Below are positions 16,432-25,272 of a stretch of 64,000 nt of DNA, piece by piece. The stretch spans positions 1,674,001 to 1,738,000 of the forward strand of contig OW818639.1 of assembly GCA_942492795.1 (NCBI GenBank), in the 5' to 3' direction. A model generated the notes under the pieces. The model worked only from the letters and a program-made list of their open reading frames with translations. It searched no databases and had not been told where the DNA came from. The first letter of the stretch is position 1. The number at the start of each line of letters is the position of its first letter. A program made the position numbers and the translations under genes. This stretch comes from RGIG3178 sp942492795 (lineage in GTDB: Bacteria; Bacillota; Clostridia; Christensenellales; QAND01).

Positions 16432-18423
16432 TCAAGTTTTCGTATCCCCGGAGCGAAATGAATACAGGCGCCGCATCAATGCACGAGCGTCGGATGCTTT
16501 TAAATCCACAGCATCCAAACCATCCGGAAAGACAAAGGTTGATTTATCAGGCATGTTGTTTTCGGGCGATTCGACCGATGCCCGATCGGTCAACAGGGAA
16601 GCCTGTTCCAGGTTAAACAGGCGTTGCTGAAGCAAGTCAAGGTGTCGGTTGTCTTCTTCATAAACGGATGAGCGCAACAGATCAAGATGGTGCTGCTCCA
16701 TACGTTGCGAGCTCTGCCTCAATTCTTGAAGCCTATGCTCCATTTCACGCGCGTTCGTTCGCTCGGACATGGTTGCATCTGCCGAATCCACATAACGGGC
16801 ATTTATTTCTTTAAATTCCGTCGCCAATCGCAGATTCTCCTCTACCACCTCATGCAGGCGCTGTTCGTAGGCCTTCTGACTTTTGAGAATATATCCGTAC
16901 AACGTCAGTCTGTAGGCATCCACCTGCTTGGCGTTCAAGCCGATCAATGTGCGTTTGAGCGGGCGAAATGCAGAGGTTCTGTAATTGCCATACAACTGCG
17001 CTGTGGTTGGGCTCGATTTGTCACCTGTGAACGTTTTACGCTGCATGCTGCCCCAGCTGTTCTTTTGTTTTCGATAGGCAAACAGCGCCTCAACCCGAAA
17101 AATCGTGTTGATTTGCCGGTATCCGAAATTGTCTATGATGGCATAGAATGTAAGCTTTAGCAACTGCCTGAAAGACGGATACTTTTTAAATGTGTTTTCT
17201 TCCAAAAGCAGGGCGCCGATGGACAGTACGATGCCGTAGAGTACAGCCACGGCAAAGAAACCGAGAAAGAAATTAACGTTGATGATACCCATTGCATACG
17301 AGATCGGAACGGCAATGTAGCCCAAGAGTTCAAAGACAGGGCCGACGAATTCGAACAGCCAGTAATAGGGCAGACTTGCCATGCCAATGCGCCCGTATTT
17401 CGGGTTCAACAGCATCTTCTTATGTTTGAACAGGGAGAACATAAGCCCGATCTGCCAGCGTCTGCGCTGCTTGCGAAGATCCTTTACGGTTTCAGGCGGC
17501 TGCGTCCAGCATACGGGGTCGGGAATGAATTTGATGCGGTATTTTGTTTTTCGCTCGCGCAGCATCCGATGCATCTTGATGACAAGTTCCATATCTTCGC
17601 CGATGCAGTCGTTGGAATATCCGCCTGCCTCGATCGCGGTTTGCTTGTTGAATGCGCCGAAGGCACCGGATACGATAAGCAACATGCCCATTGCGTCAAA
17701 ACCGATGCGTCCCGTCAAAAAGGAGCGGAGATATTCCACCGTCTGCAGATTGACGATTGCCTTTCGGGACAAGTCAATCGTTTTTAGCTCTCCGTCCACA
17801 ATCTTGCATCCGCTCGCGATGCGGACGATGCCGCCGACACCCACCACCCTGTGGTCTTTGACAAAGGGCATGATTATTTTGATCAGCGATTCCTTTTCAA
17901 GAATGGAATCGGCATCGATGGATACAAACACGGGGTAGCGTGAAACGTTGATGCCGGCATTGAGCGCGTCCGCCTTGCCACCGTTACGCTTGTCGATAAT
18001 GACAAGATTCGGATGATCGGGCGAACGATAAATCGCATTTACTTCCTTCGTTTGCAGCGACCGCTTAAACGGCTGGTTTACGGCAAAGAGCTTAAACGTT
18101 TGAATCAGAAGCGGCAAGGTTTTATCCTTTGATCCGTCGTTGATGATGATAAGCTCGTATTCGGGGAAGTTCAGTGCCAGCAGATTCTTAACATTGTCGA
18201 TAATCGTTGCTTCTTCGTTGTACGCAGGCACCAACAGCGAAATTGGGATCATATTCTCGGAATCGACGTAGCGTTCATGATCGGAATAGTGGCGAGACTT
18301 TACATATTTGCTCAGGCTCAGCGAAGAACTGATCAGTTGAACAAGGTACACGCAGTCCACCAATATCACGTAAATCAGCGATAAAACGTTGATCGCAATG
18401 ATCGCAAAATAGAACGGGTTCAT
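16432..18423 (-). CDS. Processive-type membrane glycosyltransferase family 2 with coiled-coil tail
   Basis: 663 residues. One membrane helix at 5-30; GT-A domain from about 60 (SLLVPAYNEE, INDGSKD, SIDADS, GEDMELV) and the QRRRW signature (QxxRW) near 315 of processive synthases such as PgaC and hyaluronan or cellulose synthases; three or more membrane helices at about 345-430. The tail (about 480-640) starts with LNAKQVDAYRLTLYGYI, which resembles the start of DivIVA-type membrane-curvature domains, then a coiled coil. The start overlaps the upstream gene by 4 bases, so it is coupled to the GH/HEAT protein. Likely makes and exports a surface polysaccharide; the sugar is unknown. No PilZ domain is seen. 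Confidence 0.88.
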   Translation of the reverse strand: MNPFYFAIIAINVLSLIYVILVDCVYLVQLISSSLSLSKYVKSRHYSDHERYVDSENMIPISLLVPAYNEEATIIDNVKNLLALNFPEYELIIINDGSKDKTLPLLIQTFKLFAVNQPFKRSLQTKEVNAIYRSPDHPNLVIIDKRNGGKADALNAGINVSRYPVFVSIDADSILEKESLIKIIMPFVKDHRVVGVGGIVRIASGCKIVDGELKTIDLSRKAIVNLQTVEYLRSFLTGRIGFDAMGMLLIVSGAFGAFNKQTAIEAGGYSNDCIGEDMELVIKMHRMLRERKTKYRIKFIPDPVCWTQPPETVKDLRKQRRRWQIGLMFSLFKHKKMLLNPKYGRIGMASLPYYWLFEFVGPVFELLGYIAVPISYAMGIINVNFFLGFFAVAVLYGIVLSIGALLLEENTFKKYPSFRQLLKLTFYAIIDNFGYRQINTIFRVEALFAYRKQKNSWGSMQRKTFTGDKSSPTTAQLYGNYRTSAFRPLKRTLIGLNAKQVDAYRLTLYGYILKSQKAYEQRLHEVVEENLRLATEFKEINARYVDSADATMSERTNAREMEHRLQELRQSSQRMEQHHLDLLRSSVYEEDNRHLDLLQQRLFNLEQASLLTDRASVESPENNMPDKSTFVFPDGLDAVDLKASDARALMRRLYSFRSGDTKT

Positions 18424-21400
18424 AGCGCCACCTGCCTTTTGGTTTGACTTGCCATGAATTGAAGAATATCATACGCGTATTTGTCGCCCGATTGTTTGAC
18501 GCTCACGAGCAGTCCATCGATATCGGAATATTCCGCAAGCGCTTTTGCCGCATTGTAACGAACCTGCCATTCCCGGTCGAACAACACATCGGCGATCTGC
18601 GGGGCATAGCGTTCCAAATCGATGCCGGATAGCGCTGAGGCTGCAATGCTTCGAACTTCCCACCGCACGTGTGATAATAGTTCGATGAGTTTGGGTGCTG
18701 CGGGGGCATATTTCAGCTGTCCCAGCGTTCGCGCCGCGTCAAGGACGGTGTTGAAGTCCTCACTTTCAAGGCAGGGGTGTATCAACGGTGCAAATCCGTC
18801 CAACCCTTCCAACCCGATGCGCTTGATGCAGATACGCCGGACGAACTTGTCGGGAGAGTCCAGCAACGCTCCGTACAATGCGCATTTATCACCGTCATAC
18901 ACTTTGAATATTTCCTGAAGGCTCCGGAAGGAAAGCGTCTGGATGTAGTTTTTATCCTGTGCAATGTGAACGATCTGTTCATGACCGGCCAACTGGGCCA
19001 AGCTTAGCAAGCCCTGGTACTGCAGATCGATATCGCTTTTATGCTTATACAGAAGTTTCATGATGTCATTTGCGAATACCGTGAGCTTCAATTCGCCGAC
19101 AAGGCGGATGGTAATGATCAGATCGCCGATGTTGCGGTCTTTTATCCGACGCTTCAGAACTCTTTCAAATCCCGCTGCAATAACCAGTTCGCGCAACGCT
19201 TTTTCATACGGCTCATCATTTCCTTCGAACAGATCAACCAATATGGCAAGTCCTTTGCGTGAGCGCATCTTGTTCAGCTTCGCGGATACGTCGGCAGCGG
19301 ACTTGTAATTCCGTTGCACCGCATGCACGGACGCCGTCACGCTGGCCTTCAGATGCTGCTTTCTGCGCTCGCGGATGGCCGTCTGTGTATGGATGTACAT
19401 AAGCGCCAGAATAAAATAGACGATCAGGGAAAGCATGAACGCGATCATATAGTTTAAAACAGGCTGAATGGGGAACCATGTGGCGATTTTGGAAAACGCG
19501 GATTGGTTCCATTTTAACCAAAAGAGCTCAAAGCCGGTGCGCTGCGAAACATGCGCCGATGCGATGTTGGCAAAATAGTCCTTTACGATGAAATAGGACT
19601 TTTTAAGCCGTTCGTGATATGTGGGTTGTTCCCATTTCTGCCATGTGTATTTGCCGATACCGCCGGTGCCCGTTTGGGAGGTGACGCCGAAGGTGAATCC
19701 ATCCGCTTCCTGGGCTTTGATGCCCTGATTCCGGTACATGTTTCCGATGATCTTTTTGCCGGAAGGATCCATGACGTTGAGCAGCAGCCACGGAATGCGT
19801 ATTTCAACAGATCCGTTGCCATAAAAGAGATCGGAAAGGGAATCGTAGTCGCCCGAATTCGGGTTTGCGTTGCCATATCGGAGTTTTCCGGCGTCGAACA
19901 TGGAAAACGGAACGCTCTGGCCTGTTTGAGGTATGGACAATGCGCGGTTTAGTACCTGCGTGATGGTCACGAAGTTACCGGTATCGGTTTTTTCGAATTC
20001 CGGATTGCGGGCCAATAAGGTTTTGCTCACACCGTATTCGTAATAGGTGACGTCATAATGAGGGTCCACCAACAGCATGCTGTTGTCGCGGCCCGATATC
20101 ACAAGCATGAAATCCGCGCCCATGTTCAGGTTTATGCCTTGATACGAAGTATTTCCCTGATCGGCGATGGTATCGATCGGGATATAGAGCGTATCGCGGG
20201 CAAAATCGGCAATGTTTACCTTGAGATAAACAAATGCCTCGTCCGATTTTACATAGAGCTTCGTTTCGCCGTTTTGCGCTATAAGATCGGTTTCTTTCCA
20301 TTCGGACGGATCCCCGTCCACCGTTGCAGCGGTTGCGGTATTGCCGGGATCAAATGCCAGAAGCCCGAAGTTCTGCTCGTTTGTCTGGTAATCCAGCCAG
20401 TAAGCACGATTGTCTTTCAGATCCAGATCCATCGTGTTCCAGGTGGTCTTAAACCACTCGTCGTCCCAGGAAAAGATCAGTGCACCCATGCAGCCTTCGG
20501 ATTTGATATCCCCGATCAGGGAAGTGAGCATACGGCCTTGTTCGGATTCCTCAACGTTTCCCTGGTTAAACCCCGTCAGCATGTTTTCGTGGGCAATACC
20601 GCGGGATGCGGGTATACCAACCTCCGCCACAAGCAAAGGCACGCTGTGGTACGCATCAAGTTCCTTTAAGTAAGCGGCATATGTGTTCTTGTTTCCGCCC
20701 TGTTGGTATTTGACTTCATAGCTGAACATGTCCGGGTAATAGGGGTAAATATGATAGGAAGCGAAAAAGCCTGCTTCAAATCCGTCTTTTGCAACAAGAT
20801 GCTCCACATCCACGCTGACGGCATCCTCTTTGGGGTTGGGCTCATTCGGATGCGAAAGCGGATCGGTCGTAACCCAGTTGCAAATCGCAACCGGGCGCTG
20901 TTCTTTATAATGCAGGGTTTCATATGCAATGGCCGTATCGGCCGCTTCCGCCAAAAATGCTTCAAACGGGGACGCGTTATCGGTTTTCACAAAGGTGCCG
21001 TCATAACTATTCAAAGTAGGATTGTTCGTGTTGGTGGTGATGACAAACGCGGGATCCCACTCGATGCCTAAAATCAAACCTATGACATATTGCGAAACGT
21101 CTGCCCGATAGATTCCACCCGCGTTGCCCGGTAACTTCTGGATAGTCGCTTTGCCGTGGATGATGTCGACGGCGCGCTTGATATCCGCATTAAAGTCCAC
21201 CTTGATTTTGCCGTCCTGGGCATAGGCATCCTGGTATTGTGCAATATCCGCTTCGTTGTTGTATACACCCTGCATGAGATACAGCGGATTTGAAGCGGTT
21301 TCGTTGAATTCATAAAGCGCTTCATAGAACACGGGCATCATCAGCGTATAGACGCGGATGGTGTTGGCATTCATGTCGCTTATGTATTGGAACCAACGCA

Positions 21401-21755
21401 GGTATTCCTGTTTGGTGATGGACAGCTCACCGGGATAGCTGCCGGGTTTGGCGGAACCCAGGTTTACACCCGCCACAAAAAGTTTCTTCCAATAGCCTTG
21501 TTCATCGTAAATTAAAAAGTTTTTGCCCTGCGTTTTGCCGACGTAGGCTATGCCGTTTTCGCTGTGGTATTTTTGAGAATAGGAACCTTGAAGAAGATAG
21601 AGCCGGTTGCCGAAAAAAACGGCGACAAGCACCGAAAAAAACAGTATATAGCCGAGCATGATTCGTTTAGGAATGATGTTTTCCTCAATTCCATAAAAGT
21701 ATGACGGAAAGGCCTTTTCCTTTGTGTGACAAGTACTTACAAAGCACAGGCTCAC
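18420..21755 (-). CDS. Large membrane protein: glycosidase-like outer domain, CBM9-like domain, HEAT repeats
   Basis: 1111 residues from a GTG at 21755 that has no ribosome site; an ATG at 21659 (residue 33, just before the first membrane helix) has GAGGAA upstream at a long distance and may be the true start. Layout: membrane helix about 34-52; a TIM-barrel glycosidase-like domain about 75-480 with GIEWDP and AEVGIP at positions where clan GH-A enzymes carry the two acidic catalytic residues; a DGDPSEW-led beta-sandwich like CBM9/DOMON domains about 495-720; a second membrane helix about 785-805; then cytoplasmic HEAT-like repeats (AARTLGQLKYAPAAPKLIEL and similar) to the end. It is the partner of the coupled glycosyltransferase. 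A role trimming or guiding the glycan is inferred. Confidence 0.78.
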   Translation of the reverse strand: MSLCFVSTCHTKEKAFPSYFYGIEENIIPKRIMLGYILFFSVLVAVFFGNRLYLLQGSYSQKYHSENGIAYVGKTQGKNFLIYDEQGYWKKLFVAGVNLGSAKPGSYPGELSITKQEYLRWFQYISDMNANTIRVYTLMMPVFYEALYEFNETASNPLYLMQGVYNNEADIAQYQDAYAQDGKIKVDFNADIKRAVDIIHGKATIQKLPGNAGGIYRADVSQYVIGLILGIEWDPAFVITTNTNNPTLNSYDGTFVKTDNASPFEAFLAEAADTAIAYETLHYKEQRPVAICNWVTTDPLSHPNEPNPKEDAVSVDVEHLVAKDGFEAGFFASYHIYPYYPDMFSYEVKYQQGGNKNTYAAYLKELDAYHSVPLLVAEVGIPASRGIAHENMLTGFNQGNVEESEQGRMLTSLIGDIKSEGCMGALIFSWDDEWFKTTWNTMDLDLKDNRAYWLDYQTNEQNFGLLAFDPGNTATAATVDGDPSEWKETDLIAQNGETKLYVKSDEAFVYLKVNIADFARDTLYIPIDTIADQGNTSYQGINLNMGADFMLVISGRDNSMLLVDPHYDVTYYEYGVSKTLLARNPEFEKTDTGNFVTITQVLNRALSIPQTGQSVPFSMFDAGKLRYGNANPNSGDYDSLSDLFYGNGSVEIRIPWLLLNVMDPSGKKIIGNMYRNQGIKAQEADGFTFGVTSQTGTGGIGKYTWQKWEQPTYHERLKKSYFIVKDYFANIASAHVSQRTGFELFWLKWNQSAFSKIATWFPIQPVLNYMIAFMLSLIVYFILALMYIHTQTAIRERRKQHLKASVTASVHAVQRNYKSAADVSAKLNKMRSRKGLAILVDLFEGNDEPYEKALRELVIAAGFERVLKRRIKDRNIGDLIITIRLVGELKLTVFANDIMKLLYKHKSDIDLQYQGLLSLAQLAGHEQIVHIAQDKNYIQTLSFRSLQEIFKVYDGDKCALYGALLDSPDKFVRRICIKRIGLEGLDGFAPLIHPCLESEDFNTVLDAARTLGQLKYAPAAPKLIELLSHVRWEVRSIAASALSGIDLERYAPQIADVLFDREWQVRYNAAKALAEYSDIDGLLVSVKQSGDKYAYDILQFMASQTKRQVAL

Positions 21756-21910
21756 TGGGTAAAAGTCGCCAACATATTTCGATATCAGTATACAGGAAAC
21801 GACATGGCGTTGGAATATGGCTGATCGGTATAAATTAAAAAATATCCAGAATAAACGTTGTATTTTTTATTGAAACAAAGATACAAACAGCACGATAAAA
21901 AACAAAAGGG

Positions 21911-21945
21911 AAAAGCCGGAAAGAGCGTTCCTCTTTCCGGCTTTT
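21911..21945 (-). terminator. Terminator after the LarA-like gene
   Basis: Stem AAAAGCCGGAAAGAG / CTCTTTCCGGCTTTT with a 5-base loop; T-rich end on the minus strand. Confidence 0.85.
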
Positions 21946-22007
21946 CGTGGGTGAGGCTTTTATATCCCGGTATATACTGTTTGCCCCGATATAATGGGTT
22001 AGAGCAG

Positions 22008-23276
22008 TTAGAGGATGTTCCCGTCTTTGTCAAACACAAGCGAATATGGTTCGGAAGCGATCTCAAGATAGGGATTCGCCAGCACCTCATCCATCAGAGA
22101 CTCGCTGACTTCGATGACATCCAGCTGCAAGGTATTTTTGATCCGGACGAGTCGCACATTTTCCTTGTCCAGGATGTTGCAGGTCTTGATGGCTGCCTGG
22201 AACACCTGCAAGTCGTTTTTGAACACCATCGGCATCTTGACCGTAAGCGGAACGGTGGATGTCAAAGCATTCGGATAGGATTGTTCCGGAATGAACTTGT
22301 CTGCCAGGCGTTTGGTGGTGTAGTCGACAATACCGACGCCATTCGCATTGCCGTGTGAACGATCCGTCAGATCAAGGATGCCCATTTTGGAGATGTTCGG
22401 GCCGCCGGATATGAAAGGCGTATGATAGCGCCCCACAACGCCGGTGTCAAATCCCGTTCCGCTGATATCCTTGCCGATCTCATCCATGATGAGCACGTCG
22501 AGCTGATCGAACTGTATGCGCGGGCACAACTCTCTGGAAAGCAGCTGCAAACCGATTTCACGCTCGGCAATCTCATCCTTGTTCAACACAACCAGCGTGT
22601 GTGTTTCATGGAAGGCATTTTCCAGCAAGCCTACCGCAAAGAGGATGTTCTTCATTTCGATCATCACATTTGCGATCTCCGGGATGTTTACCGCCATCTT
22701 TCCAAAACCCAATTCATGGCAAATATCTGCGCCTTGCTGCTTGCCCAATCCGATGGTGAGCATTTTCATCAGACCGCTCTCATAAGGCCCGCGGAACGAT
22801 GTATGCGGCTTGATGCGGTTGATGATGACGATGCCATCCGCCTCGCTTGCGTATTTATCCATCAGAACAGGCAAGCCGTTCACCGTTTCTGCAAGCTGCA
22901 CCGTTTCCATGGAGGCATGGATCGGGGCATCCACGTAATCCTCCGTGATGCCCATGCCTTCAAGCATGCTCTTTTGGCCTTCGGCCGTTGCGCCGCCGTG
23001 GCTGCCCATCGCGGGTACGATGAAAGGTTCCGCACCTTTTTCGCGAAGTTTTGCGATGATGATCTTCACACACAGCGGCAGATTCGTGATCCCCCGGCTG
23101 CCCACTGCGACGGCAATTTTCATACCGGGCGTGATGGATCGGTATCCTCTGTTGGATTGAATCTGTTCCATCAGCGTTGCTTCGACGTCTTCTAGCTTTG
23201 TGCGGTCAAAGGTTTGCGTGACTTTCATCACTTTTGGAATCGGAATGCCCTCAAGCAATATATCAATAGCGTCCAT
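22008..23276 (-). CDS. LarA-like (DUF2088) racemase/epimerase family protein
   Basis: 422 residues, ATG with AGGAGG 5 bases upstream. It has the landmarks of the lactate racemase N-terminal domain: AVAVGSRGI, the AMGSHGGA motif near residue 108 and NRIKPHTSFRG near 185, followed by GLMKML, where LarA proteins carry the His and Lys that hold the nickel-pincer nucleotide. Known LarA homologues racemise or epimerise 2-hydroxyacids; activity on the cofactor needs LarB/LarC/LarE made elsewhere, none of which is in this window. It follows a sugar-type alcohol dehydrogenase gene by 48 bases in one transcript, suggesting a sugar-acid or hydroxyacid catabolic pair. The substrate is unknown. Confidence 0.82.
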   Translation of the reverse strand: MDAIDILLEGIPIPKVMKVTQTFDRTKLEDVEATLMEQIQSNRGYRSITPGMKIAVAVGSRGITNLPLCVKIIIAKLREKGAEPFIVPAMGSHGGATAEGQKSMLEGMGITEDYVDAPIHASMETVQLAETVNGLPVLMDKYASEADGIVIINRIKPHTSFRGPYESGLMKMLTIGLGKQQGADICHELGFGKMAVNIPEIANVMIEMKNILFAVGLLENAFHETHTLVVLNKDEIAEREIGLQLLSRELCPRIQFDQLDVLIMDEIGKDISGTGFDTGVVGRYHTPFISGGPNISKMGILDLTDRSHGNANGVGIVDYTTKRLADKFIPEQSYPNALTSTVPLTVKMPMVFKNDLQVFQAAIKTCNILDKENVRLVRIKNTLQLDVIEVSESLMDEVLANPYLEIASEPYSLVFDKDGNIL

Positions 23277-23324
23277 GGTATCCTCCTGTTTTAAAGGGTA
23301 TCTGTATTCTGTGACATTGTAAAC

Positions 23325-24407
23325 TTATAGCTTAATGGCAACACGCAGGCAATCGAAGCTCGTTGCAGCAAGATCAAAACCTGCATACCAATCTTCAAGC
23401 GAAAACGTATGCGTCACCAACGGATCAAGCTTAACGGCGCCGCTTTGCACCAGCTTTATCGCCGTCGTCCAGTCGTAGGGGATCTGGGAGATCTCACCGC
23501 GAACATCCAGTTCCTTCACGATGATCTTGTAGGTATCCACCGGTGCCACAATGCCGCCCCTGATACCGCCGCCGGCCCACATGACCCTGCCGCCCTTGCG
23601 TACGATGTCCAGGGACTCATCGATGGGCTCTACCGACCCCGTATTCTCAAGAACCACATCCACGCCCAGACCGCCTGTGATCTCGGCGACCCTCTTACGC
23701 ACATCTTCCTTTTCGACGTTGATGGTGTAATCGCAGCCCAATTCTTTTGCCATGGCCAAACGTGTGGGTTCGTCCCTGGTCAATCCCGTCATGATGATAG
23801 GACCGGCGCCGATCGCCTTGCAGACCTGCATCAACAGGATGCCTCTCGCACCCGGGCCCAGAATTGCTACGGATTCTCCCGCCTTGACGTTCATCCGCGT
23901 GATGACGCTGTGCACGGAACCTGCTGTTGGTTCCATCAGCACGGCCGATCTCGGATTGATGTTGTCCGGCAGTTTGTGCAGCTGAAATTCAGGCCAAACG
24001 GTGTACTTTGCAAAACCGCCGCCTGTGACGAAATGAGCACGCCCTTCCATCGGAGCGATGGTGTTGCATATATTGAACTTGCCTTCCAGACAGTTGGGGC
24101 AGCGGCCGCAGTAGAACGTTACGATCTCATGGATCACGCGGTCTCCGACTTTCACGTTTTTTACGGCAGGGCCAATTTCCTTTACGACACTCACGATTTC
24201 ATGCCCCACGACGACCTTTCGCGGGGAGGTCTTAACACCCGTTTTATCGGCGTTCCAACGGTGTATATCGCTGCCGCAGATGCCGCAATACTCCACCTCG
24301 CAAAGCACGTCGTGCGGCGCGTAGGGATTGTTGCCCAATGTAGGGACAGGTACGGTTTCCAACTCCAGATCACCGTTGGGATAGGCGATAATGCCCTTCA
24401 TTTCCAT
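23325..24407 (-). CDS. Zinc-dependent medium-chain alcohol/polyol dehydrogenase
   Basis: 360 residues, ATG with AGGAGG upstream. Catalytic-zinc ligands are seen in CGICGSD (Cys near 41) and GHE; the structural zinc site is CGRCPNCLEGKFNIC with four Cys; the NAD-binding loop GPGARG lies near 180. It belongs to the threonine/sorbitol dehydrogenase-like MDR group, NAD(P)+-dependent. The gene is the first of two with the LarA-like gene, so it probably oxidises a sugar alcohol, sugar acid or hydroxyacid whose epimer the second protein handles. The exact substrate cannot be read from sequence. Confidence 0.88.
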   Translation of the reverse strand: MEMKGIIAYPNGDLELETVPVPTLGNNPYAPHDVLCEVEYCGICGSDIHRWNADKTGVKTSPRKVVVGHEIVSVVKEIGPAVKNVKVGDRVIHEIVTFYCGRCPNCLEGKFNICNTIAPMEGRAHFVTGGGFAKYTVWPEFQLHKLPDNINPRSAVLMEPTAGSVHSVITRMNVKAGESVAILGPGARGILLMQVCKAIGAGPIIMTGLTRDEPTRLAMAKELGCDYTINVEKEDVRKRVAEITGGLGVDVVLENTGSVEPIDESLDIVRKGGRVMWAGGGIRGGIVAPVDTYKIIVKELDVRGEISQIPYDWTTAIKLVQSGAVKLDPLVTHTFSLEDWYAGFDLAATSFDCLRVAIKL

Positions 24408-24586
24408 GATGCGTCCTCCTGATTGTAATTGGCTTTTGATGCAACCATTTTCAAAAGTGATTCATTATGATTCCAATACTGATGATACACTGCAAGCATA
24501 GCGGACGCAATACTTCACATCCGCAGTTTCTCTCAAAGTCGATCCGAATTGGCACCGTCAACAATGGTGTGATTCCGCGACTTTGT

Positions 24587-24595
24587 TGCTATAAT
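24587..24595 (+). promoter_or_regulatory. Extended -10 element before the DUF421 gene
   Basis: TGCTATAAT is a perfect extended -10, about 60 bases before the start codon. Confidence 0.5.
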
Positions 24596-24655
24596 AGGAT
24601 AAGAGTTATTCTGTTTTGTCCTGACAGCAACGCTGCATAAGGCGGGAGGCCAAGC

Positions 24656-25171
24656 ATGTTTTCCAACGAGTATTTGAATATTGCCATCAGTTCTTTGAGC
24701 GTCTATGTCTTTATCCTCGCAGCCATACGCATAACGGGCAGGAAAGAACTAAGCCAATTGTCCGTTATCGATCTGGTATTCATACTATTGATCAGCAATG
24801 CGGTGCAGAATGCCATGGTAGGTCCCAATACATCGCTGCTGGGAGGTTTAACCGCAGCCGGTACGCTGTTTGTGGCCAATTTCGTGCTCAAGGAGCTTAT
24901 GTTTCGCTCCAGGATGCTGAGCAAACTGATCCAGGGGAGTGAAGTCATGCTGATCTACAACGGCGTTGTCAACGGGAAGAATCTTCAAAAAGTGAAGATG
25001 AGCATGGAGGAGTTGGAGGAAGCCGTACGGGAACACGGAATCTCGGACGTTGGGGATGTGAATCTGGCGGTGCTTGAAGTGGACGGAAACATCAGCGTGT
25101 TATCGGACAATTACCGGAATAAATCCGTCAAGCGGCGCAAAGCACACAAAACACTTCGGAAGAATACATGA
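24656..25171 (+). CDS. DUF421 (YetF-like) membrane protein
   Basis: 171 residues, GGGAGG before the ATG. Three membrane segments in the first 80 residues (with the family hallmark RITGRKELSQLS and VIDLVFILLISN), then a small cytoplasmic domain starting GSEVMLIYNGVVN. These are the marks of the YetF/DUF421 family, common in spore formers; some members affect spore germination, but no biochemical role is settled. The C-terminus ends in a basic tail. It stands alone, 101 bases before the AmmeMemo gene. Confidence 0.88.
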   Translation: MFSNEYLNIAISSLSVYVFILAAIRITGRKELSQLSVIDLVFILLISNAVQNAMVGPNTSLLGGLTAAGTLFVANFVLKELMFRSRMLSKLIQGSEVMLIYNGVVNGKNLQKVKMSMEELEEAVREHGISDVGDVNLAVLEVDGNISVLSDNYRNKSVKRRKAHKTLRKNT

Positions 25172-25272
25172 AACGATTCTTCTAAAAGGTTTAGGGATTC
25201 TGTTCCATTGAAAGGCATGTGTTGGCAATCAACACATCTGCGTATAAAGACGTATAAAAAGGAGAGAGAGTC

